A stretch of DNA of 64,000 nt from Schistosoma haematobium (taxonomy: Eukaryota; Platyhelminthes; Trematoda; Strigeidida; Schistosomatidae): positions 35,262,902-35,326,901 of the forward strand of contig NC_067199.1 in the NCBI RefSeq assembly GCF_000699445.3. The letters run 5' to 3'. The notes under the pieces were generated by a model. The model saw only the letters and a list, made by a program, of their open reading frames with translations, made no database searches and was not told the origin of the DNA. Both the position numbers and the translations under genes were made by a program. Shown piece after piece: positions 10,371 through 20,861 of this stretch (position 1 is its first letter; each line of letters starts with the position of its first letter).

Positions 10371-11234
10371 TTTGCTCTTGGTTTTTACAGTATGTCAGTG
10401 TTTCACTCAAGTGGTTATAGGGGTAAATCCTAGATTAATTTAGAGGAAATGGTTCAATCGTAACAACGAGTGGACTTGAAAATTCCACCCATACTGAAAA
10501 TATCTAAACGGTACCTGAAATGTTCAAGAATCGAATAATTAAACTTGAGGAAATTTAAAGTTATGTCCAAATTTGCTGCTCTGATCCGTTCTTGATGAAC
10601 GGTTAGTTAACACACCCACACTTACGAGGAAATCAAATGAAATAAGTAGGATTGTTTTTACTCTTCTTGATCTTTTCAGCTGTACATTTCATTGATTTTT
10701 TAAATTCCAGTTGAGACAATACTATTTGCCTTTTATTGTGCTTTTTGTTTTGTTTACATTTTTACTGACTTTCTATGTATCTCTTAAACAACGTCCAAGT
10801 TGTTTAACTTAATATCCGGTTATGGTCACTGCCTTGTTGGTTCATTCCTCTTTTGATTGTGTTGCTTGAAATGTCTGAAATTATGTAGTTTTTTGATTGC
10901 AAACTAAAGCACACTTTCAAGGCTGGAAACTTTCAGTGTTATAACACGTAATTCTTGATACTCTTGTTAGTGGTATCTTTGTACAGTTGAATATAATTTC
11001 TTGAACAAACTGTACATGACCTATCCAGAAACGATTGGATAATATTCATGTATTATTAGAAAAGTTAATTTGTTGAACTTGGTAACTCTTATGTCCTTTA
11101 TCAACTTATCCACAAAATGTAATTTATTTTTTATTGGACTGGGTGGTATTATCTGCTTATGTAATAATGTCCATTGCTATTTATGACAATAAAAAGAACC
11201 ATTTCCTAGCTAACTTAAGATTATGATCCAAATC
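10371..11234. other. No recognisable feature
   Basis: AT-rich, with no long frame on either strand. Confidence 0.4.
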
Positions 11235-11610
11235 GTTGTTAGTACTACTATACTAATAGACCTAATCCTAAAATTTTAGATTTGTCATGATGTGACTGCG
11301 TAATCTATAAGATTTTACGTGGAAGCCCCATCACTGTCTACACTGACTTGTCTTGTCAAGATCATAAGTACTGTGAGGACTAGCGCTCATGAAGGACGCA
11401 TTTAGGCTAGAGATAGAACAATATACCTAATATGAATAAAAAAGATAATTTACGCAAGAATGACCATTCCTACATGGCTGAGTCATGCCGCCTTGAATGG
11501 TTCTTCCTGGGTTCACCATTTTCGACCTTCTCTTAGTGTTACATGTTGGAGTGAACTTATCCAGTAATTCTATGTTTAGCTTCGAAGATGCCACCACACA
11601 ACCATTTTGT
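11235..11610 (+). repeat. Unclassified dispersed repeat, copy 1
   Basis: Aligns by eye over about 370 bp with 16395-16765. Shared blocks include ATAAGATTTTACGTG near 11310, TTAGGCTAGAGATAGAA near 11403 and a GTTTAGCTT-type block near 11575. No ORF or pol III boxes were recognised. Confidence 0.6.
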
Positions 11611-11716
11611 CTCCGATTTCTACTGGGAGAGCATACGTATCTAAATTAAACTTAACAGGTATTGCTTATTTCAAAAATGTTTCAGTTTGAAAGTTCAATC
11701 TGTAGTTTCTTGAAGA

Positions 11717-11728
11717 ATTATTATGATG
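11717..11728. repeat. 12-bp target duplication, left
   Basis: ATTATTATGATG, repeated exactly at 14424-14435 on the far side of the RTE element. Confidence 0.85.
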
Positions 11729-12076
11729 TCAGTCAGTCAGCTACAACGTAGGACCAGGCACATATATGCATCGGTCCAAGTTGCCATACCTCATTAACAC
11801 AACAAGATGAACACTGGATTCATAGCAGTGGTTAGGTCAAAGGTAGTAATATGTAAGAGAAAGATTGCATGTAGAGATATAGTACAAGAAGAAAGAATTG
11901 GTTCGTAGAAAGATATGAAGCGATTTTAATCTCTTAGTTTAAGGAAAGACAGGGAGTGTATACACCGACGCCATTGTGATCGATTCTGAGCCATGTCACC
12001 AAGAGTCTCCAACCATTGGTTACGATAGTCACGCGGACCCCAACCAATTAGTCTGCATCTACCAACATGGCTCAGA

Positions 12077-12940
12077 CTAGAAGTTAGTGACTTCAAGCAC
12101 TGATGCCACGTTTTGGTTTGATGGAATAATGTCTAACTCCCAGATTTTAGCTAAAATATTAGTCAACCTAATCGCTAAAATTGGACCACCATCCTTAAAG
12201 ACCTCTGGAGCCAATCCATCTGGACCAGCTGCCCTTCCTCGTTTCAGATTAACTATAGCCTTTTGAACTTCAGCAAGAGTTGGGGGACCTACTTCAATGT
12301 TCCATTCACACTGTCTGGAAATGGAGGGTAGTTGTAGAGTAGCTGAAGGCCAGCTGAACTGTTCTCTAAAATGTTCCGCCCATCGTTCTAAACGTCTGGA
12401 CTGGGAGCAGATGAGTGTATCGTCTTTTTCCGATATAATCTCACTTACACTTGACTTATTTATTCCAGTTTCTTTTATTAGTCTGTAAAGCTGTCTTGTG
12501 TTCCCTATAGTCGCCGCCTTTTCCATCTCTTTTGCTTTCGTTGCCCACCACTGCTCACGGTCGTTCCTTAGACTTTTTCTTAACCTAGATCTGATTTGTT
12601 GTCGCCCTTCATCATGTTCAGAACCTGATGGGACGAGTTTGCGAGAATCCATCAGTGTGATAGACTTCGAAGAAATCCACTGGTTCTTTGAAACTCTGTG
12701 GTTTAAGTCGCTAATAGATGTCACTGCTGCTTCCACAGCTGCCTGTATTTCATTCCAAGCAACATCTGGGTCAGCCTCGTCTTCAGAACTACATAATCGT
12801 GACCTCAGTTGTTCCTGGAACTTACTTTTGGTTTCCTCGCTACTCAGTTCGGTTCTAATGGGTCTTTTTACTGTGGCTTTTTTGCGTCCAGTGAGGCGCG
12901 AGCAGATGCGTGCCCGTATTAGGGCGTGGTCGGAGTCCAA
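12077..12940 (-). pseudogene. RTE ORF: linker and start of reverse transcriptase
   Basis: A 287-codon minus-strand frame. The N-terminal part is the linker after the endonuclease (SDHALIRARI, then a basic stretch). GRAAGPDGLAPEVFK at about 12245-12200 is the RT entry motif. Just after IIPSNQ, near 12112, the sequence jumps to another part of the ORF in a different frame, ending in VASVLEVTNF and a stop. The YxDD motif is absent. Confidence 0.8.
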
Positions 12941-13203
12941 GCAGGTACTCCAGAATGAGCGACAATCTTGTACCGACCCTCTCCAACGATGACTGATGGC
13001 AATATGGTCTATTTGAGTCCATCGTTGGTTTGGTGCAGGCGGTCACCACGTTAGACGATGTCTCTCCTTATGCTTAAAATTTGTGTTTGCTAAAAATAAG
13101 CGATTGTCTGAGCACAGTTGCAGCAGACGGTCACCATTATCTGTTCGCTGTGCCGGAATGCTAAAATATCCACCTAAATGTCTTTCTGTTTGGTTTAAGC
13201 TAC

Positions 13204-14085
13204 CTATCTGAGCATTAAAGTCACCCCTACGAGTACTATGTCTGAGCGTTTAGCTTTCTGAAGAAGTTCGGACAGCTTTCTGTAAAATTCATCTTTCACA
13301 TCATCTGAGCTGCAGTCAGTGGGAGCGTAGGCAGAAACGACGAAAGGGCAACGACGTGTGTCCCTATCCTTCCGAGCTCTTACGGAGCCGTTTAGCCGAA
13401 CAGCACATAGACGACTGTTGACGGGGATCCACTCTAGCAGTGCTTGTTCCGCCCTCACGCTTAGTGCTATACCTACACCTGCCAGTCCACGAGAACTGGC
13501 CATCGGGTCACCAGATACACGTAGGGTGTATCTCGTTGGCTCTCCGTTTTGCCGAGGTGAGGTCAAGTGAATGACCACACTGGAATCCTGTATGCGTGTT
13601 TCGGAGACACAGCATACATCAATGGAAAGAGACTCTAGGGTTTTAGCCAAGGAAGCCTGCTGACCGATTTGACATAGAGTGCGTACGTTGAAAGCTCCAA
13701 TGTGTAGTTTGGAGCGAGGTTTCAGTAGACCTGGGACAGAGTTTTGAGCACTAGAATCGTTGGCTATGGTGACACTTGAGGAGGAAGCCGAAGGAGGAAG
13801 TTTAGGGTCGAAAGTCGATGTAGGAGGAATAATAGGAATTGAAGAGGAAGGTTGATTATGAATACAGTGGTCTTGGGTGCTGTTAGGGGTATGAGGGCAG
13901 TTATCACTTTCCGGTTGCCCACACCGTGGAAGGGTCCTTCTGGAGGTACCGGAAAAGGAAATTGGGTTAGAGGCGGTCTTAGTGACTTGAGAGCGTGATC
14001 GCAGTGCCCAAGGGACAACTGCTTGAGGCCGGTCGCGCATGGCCTTTTCGTGGGAGGTTTTTGACGTGTTAGCTCCGTTCTTCAA
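13204..14085 (-). pseudogene. RTE ORF: endonuclease domain
   Basis: A 293-codon frame. The first 120 residues are Ser/Pro/Thr-rich and variable. From LHIGAFNVRTL (about residue 127) it shows the APE-type endonuclease motifs: the NVRT active-site block, then VCCVSETRI with the catalytic Glu, GVGIALS, and FVVSAYAPT with the Tyr/Ala/Pro motif. The frame breaks at VLVGVTLMLR where the conserved GD(F/L)NA motif should follow; the downstream SDHAL motif is found in another frame at 12940. In live elements this domain nicks target DNA. Confidence 0.82.
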
Positions 14086-14435
14086 AGGGCCTTACCGCCG
14101 GAGACGGAAATCCGTGAGGTAAGGTGAGGTGCGCATTTTTAGGGTCGACATTTTCTAACTTCACCCCTCCTTGTGGGAAGGCAGCATCGCTGTCATGTTG
14201 GTTGTCTGAAGGAAACACTTTACTGCTGTCACACCTCTGTACAGTCAGCAGTACGACTTCGCCTTCGGACCTTGGGTTTGTTGCTTTTAGTCTTACCGCT
14301 CTTCAACTGACCTGTCCGACATGGTAGGACCTTGAGGAACGGTTGTTCCAGCCAGTATAGCTCGGTTGCTTCATCACGATAGGCAAGCCCGACCACCACG
14401 TCAAGGTAGCAACAACGGTCGGGATTATTATGATG

Positions 14436-15902
14436 ACCTTCATAAAAAGCCCTTATTTTTTAAGTTTGTACAGCAAAAATAAAAAATATCAAGCTAAAAT
14501 AAGATTGAACTCTAATGATTCGGGCTAAAACAACGAACAGACCAGGTTCCACTTTTTAATAAAATATCCGAATATCACCAAAATTAATGAGATTCACGAT
14601 AAAAGATTGTAATAGGTTGGATATAGTGAGTTCTTTCCGTAATGGACAGTACAAACATCTATATTTCTTTGAAATAACCCCTGCTCTTTTGCGGTGTGGA
14701 TGAAAGCGTCACTCTGACCCTTTCATCAGAGCTCAAGGTCACTGAAACAAAAACTTAAACGTCTGGATATTGCAGTTGCGACCATGCTTCCCATTGCAAT
14801 AAGAAATACCCTTCACTTATTGGTTGTCATGTTAGGTTGAATCTGGTATTATATTAAATACAAGAAACATATATTTTAGGCAGACTTGTCACATGTTCTT
14901 GACCCGAATTGGATCGAAACCCTGTAGAATAGACACTGGCAGGGTAACTAGTGTAAATGTTTGTCTACGGAAAATTTGTGTCCTATTAGTTTAAATTAAG
15001 AGTCTGAAGTTGGTTCATTTACACAGGGACTTTTTAATGGAAAAGACTAATTCTTTGAATTCTTAGGTGAGTACACTATTAGATATATGAAAACAAAGGT
15101 AGTTATACTGACTCACGAGACATATGTCCTCTATTTGTAAGGCAGATAACACGTTTCCACTGAGAGTTCCCAAATGAGAACAAGATCTTTCATTAGGAAG
15201 CACAAATCTCAAAGTGAATTGAATCATGGGTTCCAAATATTTTGTCAACACTGTGTGAGTGAACATCACTGCGGGATTAGAAAAGTATACTCCCATAACA
15301 GCTAATTGGCTTTATAAAAGCCTCTGGTGTCAAGTCACAAAGTGCTCCTACTTTTAAGATATGGAGGACAAGATACTTGTTCGTGAACCTATTTAATTGG
15401 CAATGTATATGAAATCCAAGATATCTTCACTCTAATTTATTGAGCGTATGTTCAGTAGAACAGCGTAAATTTCACTGAACGTTCCATTTAAAGCTTCAGC
15501 TTTCCTTTTTCCTAATGTTGTCATCCGGGACGTCGGGATATGCTGTAGTAGTTTGTTAAAAGGAGACAAGCAGATAGCTTTGGATGGTTGAAATATTCAT
15601 CACCAAATACAGCACTATGATATGCAGGAATAGAACACTGAACGAACGAAAAGTGCCATAAAAGCTATAGAAAGGCCGGATATCACACTTCTACTGAACA
15701 CTGGAAGGATGCTTATCCTTAACCACATTTCTCAGATTTTACTAAATCTCCGTTGTACTGACTGTGAGAGGATCCTGACAGTGGAACTTTCTGTTCAGAG
15801 GCTAGCATAGTGAAATCAAGTAGTGAAAAGGTACAGAAAAAGAGTCCTGGAAATCAGTAGTTTATCGGTTCCTTGGTTTGACTCAAATTCCATCTTATGA
15901 TG
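14436..15902. other. No recognisable gene
   Basis: AT-rich sequence after the right 12-bp repeat (14424-14435). Short frames only, no known repeat recognised. Confidence 0.4.
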
Positions 15903-16394
15903 ATAACAACGAAATAAATAACTCTGCGAGTCTTGGTTGATGCTCCCCTCATTAACTTTATTGGATTCACTTTATATGAAGGCTGCCGGTCAAGTGTCTA
16001 CTCCAGATTACAGGTGAGTACGCTGTGCCACGCATCGCTTGTAACTGTTGGCCAATTGAGACCAAACGCATCTTTATTGATGGGCCTAACGTGATCTGGC
16101 ACACTAAACAATAAACTGTAAGGCTGTTTCTTGTTGGAATATTACACATCATTTTTTAATTTCATTTTTATGCGTTGTGATATTTCTTTTATATTTTCGG
16201 ATATTTTTTCTCTCCTATTTGTATATCTCATCTTCATCACGAGGGGACAGAGACCTAAATTTTTGAAGTTAAAACTTACACCTCCCATTCTTCAACTGAC
16301 GCCATTCTGGCAAGACAACATAGAAGCCTGGTTCTGTTACGCAGAATCTGACTTCCACAGGCACGTCGGGCTCACCAATGTTGAATTATGGTCT

Positions 16395-16765
16395 ACTATG
16401 ATATTAGTACTGCTCTAATAATAGACTTATCCCAAAATTGTACAATTTTCATGATGTAACTGCCTAATCTATAAGATTTTACGTGAAAGTCACGTTATTA
16501 TCTACACCAACTCATCGCGTCGTGACAATCATCAATATGTGATGGAGAACACACTTAGGTTAGAGATAGAATAATATATCTAATATGACTAAAAGGTCTA
16601 CAACAACATTCAAGGAGAGCCATGCCTGCAAGGCCGAGCCATGCTATCCGATCAATTCGAATTCACTCTATTCGTTGTCCCCGCCTTCTCCATCGTTGGG
16701 TTTTTCTTCGCTTTCAGTGTTGAATACCTATCTCCCCAACTGTCCCGTGTTCAGCTTTGAGGACT
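16395..16765 (+). repeat. Unclassified dispersed repeat, copy 2, inside decayed Gag
   Basis: Homologous to 11235-11610. It sits between Gag segments equivalent to 4510 and about 4545 of the intact element, so it arrived after that element. Target duplications are not clear. Confidence 0.6.
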
Positions 16766-18322
16766 GCGTAGTTGGGTCTCAATGCCACTACAAGGGCCCT
16801 ACCACGTGATTTTAACCGGCACGTCGCACCTAGCATGCTTACTACTTATGTATCTGGATCTTACGACACTTAGAGGGATGCTATTCTTAAACGTGGAGAC
16901 TCGACCGGCCGGCAAAGGTTAGGCAAGCAGTTCCGCAACATCGAGCTGCAACACGGCTCAGCAACAGAAGTGTTGTTGCGAATGTGAGGGACCGTTGGTC
17001 AACTGACTTTCGACGAGGGCTATCTAACCAGCAATTCTTATCTGAGCTTCCCAAACAAGTGCGAGCAGTTCTTGTCTCATTTCAAAATAACTCCGTGGAC
17101 GAACTTGACGCATCTACCGATCAGATTTTGGAGATCATCAGAAACCCAGCACCAAGGTTTATTCTAAAAAACAAGAGCCTCAAACGAAACTAATGGTGTT
17201 ACAGATATCTGTCATATTCTCGCTCGTTATCTTAATATTCATCATAATCATAGATACTCTAGAATTACTCTCAGAATTTCGTCGCGAAAGTGATCAGTCT
17301 CAAAGTCGTGGGAGACAGATAATCCTGATTGGTGCTGGTATCACAACAAACATGGCAGGTCTTATCGAAATCAGAGAAAACCCTGGAGTTCTCCAATCTC
17401 CAAAATGTCTGACACGAAAAACTCTTCTGGAAGCTCCCCCACCTGCATGCGTTAACAGCAACCTTGGCCGGAAAACATAGTCGAATATTGTACATCACTG
17501 ATTTGATGACAAAAATTCGCTATCATGTTGACACTAGTGCAAAGTAAGCGTTCTCACCGCGAGTTCTAACGACCATCTACATGAACCGGTCTTCAACATC
17601 CAGGCCGCAAATGGAGAACCGATCACTGCATACGGTAAGAGATATGCTTATTTTAATGTGGATTTAAGCAAACCCATTCACTGGACATTGGTTGTTGCAA
17701 ATATTTTTAGGCCAATAATTGGTATAGACCTACTACAACATAATCTACTCATCAGTCCAAGCGAATGGAGGTTAGTACGCGAAAATACCAGATTATCTGT
17801 TCGTGTAACTCCGTCTTCTGGTTGTTGATTATGCCCAGTCACAATTAAGCATATATTCGATCCTTATTTTTAACGGGTTTTCGACAAGTACCTCAAATCG
17901 CACAAAACGTGACCAGAATTGCGTGTAATCGGCAACAGAACAACTAGCATAGGGACCACCTGTATTTTTGAAAGCGCGCTGACTAGCCTTCGAAAAGCCC
18001 CTTTTGGCCCAAAACGAGCTCAAGTATATGATAGAGTTGGGACCTATTCGACCATCGAACCATCGGCATCTTCCTGGTACATGGTCCCTAAAAATGCAGC
18101 AACGGTTGACACCCAACTGGTGATTATTGGCGACTGAATACGTGAACCGCTTCCGATCGTTACCCCTTGCCACGCATCTACGATTTGACAGCTACTTTAA
18201 AGGGCACAACCGATTTTTTCGAAAGTCGATCTGGTGAGAGCACATTGCACGATTTACATAGCTGCTGACGACATCCGTGAAACCGGTATCATTACCCCAC
18301 TCGAACACTGTGAATTCTGTTT

Positions 18323-18850
18323 ATGCCCTTCGGTTTAAGAAATGCTATACAAAATTTCCAAAGATTCACCGGTGACTTGATTCAAGGTCTCAACTTCGTA
18401 CACACATATGCAGATGAGTGCTTTATCGCAAGTCTGGAAAGAGAGTCTCATCTCCAGCATCTGAACCAGGACATCAAAGCACCCATTAGCATCACTGTAG
18501 ACGCATCTGGCCCGTCAATCGGAGGAGTCCTACTGCAAAGAGTAAACAACTTCTGGGAATCTTTGGGATGGACACAGAACACTGAATCGAGGTATAGCGC
18601 TTTCGGCAGGGAACTCCCAACTTTGTATTATGTTGTATGGCACATTCAACACCATGTGGGAGGCCGAAAATTCAATCATTTTACCGACGGTGAACTTCTC
18701 ACCTACCTTTTAATCTCGTCTTCACACAATTTCCCCTACAAGAGTTTCAACGATCAAACCACATTTCACAGTTCGCTCCAGATATACAACACAGGACGTC
18801 CGAGTTATCGAAATTTGTTCAAAGGCCAGATGAACCACGTGGGTGCGTAG
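18323..18850 (+). pseudogene. RT and RNase H fragment of the decayed element
   Basis: A 175-codon frame starting at [12 protein letters not shown] replaces the catalytic YVDD. After HLQHLNQ it jumps directly to the RNase H motif ITVDASG, a deletion of roughly 370 nt relative to the intact copy, and then runs to FTDGELL. Loss of the second catalytic Asp and of the thumb makes it inactive. Confidence 0.8.
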
Positions 18851-20861
18851 CAGTACTAGACATATTGGAAGGAGCGTGTGAACACATATCCTTAACCAAT
18901 TAAACTAGACCAATGCCACGGGCAGTTCACGTTCACCACAGAACAACTAGGGGCTATCTTTTCGTCACAGCGCGTTTCAAGGTGCTTAGTGATAGAAATC
19001 TAAAACAGCAGAACACACTACCCAAACAACTAGGGTGAAACCTGCACAGCACTTCCGTTCGACAAATGACATCTGAGAATGGTCAGTATTTTTTATTGAT
19101 TCTGATCCATGTAAAGTAGAAGTACTGGTATCATGTTATGCTGAAAAATGCCAATAAATCGGACATGAAGGAACTCATCGTCGACTGAATTATTATACGA
19201 GATCCAGTCTTATGTACCACGTAGTTCAGCCACGATTTCACAGAAAGCAGTCCTTCGAGATTTTTCCTCAGGCATTTTGACCTTTGTGACCAATAAAATG
19301 ATTAAACACGAAAATAAAGTAACGCACTCCGAGATCCTTATGTCTTGGTACAACCCAATCATTCAGTCACGAAGTAAACCAATCGATAGCTACGTATTTG
19401 TCCCTCTATAAATATTTTAATCAAGATCCTGGGATCACAACATTTAAAGTTACCTAAAAGACAAAAAATTGCATAAAGTTTAAATGCGGGCGCAAAGCAA
19501 TAAACTGGTTTGGAATTACTCATCGTAAAGATATGAGGCACATTGGACATTAGATAGTGTTTTACTAATAGTCCATCCGGTGGCACTGTACAGAATTCAG
19601 GTGGTGTTGCTGATAGCGGACGTCAGCGAGATGGTAGGTGTAGTGTTGTATTGTTTCGTCCCACATGGACGATGAAGTTGGCGTATGGCGAGCGTTCGTG
19701 TTGTTTCCATAACATGCCTCAATAGCCGGGTAGTGAGACTCGTAATTGTTTTGAATGTTGATTGCCGTTGCGTGTTGCCTGCGGTGTTTACAGGTTGTCG
19801 GCAATGGTATCATTCAATGTGCGCACCCTAATTAATATGAGAGCAGAAGTCACCATGTACCTTAGGTGGCTTTTTGCTCATTAGCCTAGGTACGTTCTCG
19901 CCCATTAAAACTATTGCTTGAGACACAAAATCCGCGAAATCAATAGAGGTATGCTATTTTTCTCAAAGGGACTGGACATTATTTTCTGGGGACTAGCTAG
20001 GAACTCTGTTGATGACTCAAACAGTACAAATTGTGTTGTAGGTTATCCACCTGGCAAATATTTAATTTACCGAGCAATTGGAGATATTCGTATACAATGT
20101 GCAGAGTTTTAATCAGACCACTTGTAAATTGTAATTCACTAAAGAGTTTATAATTAAGTCTTAAATGGTCTGCTTGGTTGTAATAAAATAACGCGGTGAG
20201 ACTGACTCATCTTATGACGGTTTCTGGATCTCCAACTACTTTCGACGAGTAATCAAATCCTGCAATTCTTCGCCAACTAGCGTCCCAAGTGGCTAACCAG
20301 AAGTCCTTCAAGAGAAAACTTGACATACTATTGACACCTCAGGGTAGTTCGCACTATAACTTGCCGATTTCTCACTGGCTCGCTAAATATGCTTACGTCT
20401 ACCTGAAGGCTTCGGTGGTCCCCTGCTTCTAGATACGAAAGTGCATCAAGCGAAAACTTATATCCTGTCCACAATTATTTGAACAACTAACCTCACGATT
20501 TAAACATGTCTCCCCACCTTTAAAACAGTTCACAAATGCCATTTGGTAGTTGTCTTAGTTAAAAGCCATAAGGTCATTTGATAAGGGGTCCAAGTTACAC
20601 ATGCGCTGCAATACTTGGGCTACAAAGTACAATCCTATTTTAACCATAATTACTTGTAGCTGTTGCCTCAGCGTGCTAGATTGTGGTTGTTGAGTCCGAA
20701 GACTACATGTATTGGGAGTTGCATGTTAAGTCATCAACGAATTGTCGACTTATCCATAACGCTTGTCCATGTGCTTCATAGATTGTTTACATTTATATTC
20801 TGTCAAGTTGCTCGCGAGTACTTTAAAGCAAACAGGATGATTTTTGAATTTTCTCCCCTAG
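18851..20861. other. Region upstream of EF-2; no assigned gene
   Basis: It should contain the EF-2 promoter, 5' UTR and initiator exon. The acceptor at 20860-20861 requires an upstream exon ending with ATG. One candidate is ATG followed by GTAGGT at 19631, inside an otherwise unrecognised GC-richer stretch (19565-19813); it is weak. No TATA box or spliced-leader site could be chosen with confidence. Confidence 0.35.

Larger units (their letters stand above)
11729..14423 (-). mobile_element. RTE-clade non-LTR retrotransposon, RT domain deleted
   Basis: The 2,695-bp minus-strand element is flanked by the 12-bp repeat ATTATTATGATG. From its 5' end (14423) it has an untranslated leader, an apurinic-type endonuclease, the start of the RT region, and then, at about 12112, an abrupt join to the last part of the C-terminus and the 3' UTR. 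It ends in a CTGA-type tail. The RT catalytic core is therefore absent. Its terminal 380 bp nearly match 27353-27740 in opposite orientation. A diverged copy of the same family occupies 51.56-53.94 kb. This family differs from the SR2-like one elsewhere in the window. Confidence 0.88.
15903..18850 (+). mobile_element. Decayed CsRn1-type LTR retrotransposon
   Basis: It begins with a shortened LTR-like stretch matching the 3877 LTR in blocks, followed near 16080 by a degenerate primer site. Gag with PFWQDNIEAWF (about 16303) comes next and is interrupted at 16395-16765 by an unrelated dispersed repeat. The CHCC region at about 17330-17400 and a protease remnant near 17525 are full of stops. Part of RT fused to RNase H by deletion ends the copy. 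No 3' LTR is recognised. It is far older than the intact copy. Confidence 0.8.

Noticed and set aside
12297..12992. Plus-strand frames opposite the RTE ORF
   Set aside because: Antisense shadows of the minus-strand RTE coding region, which has clear RT and endonuclease motifs.
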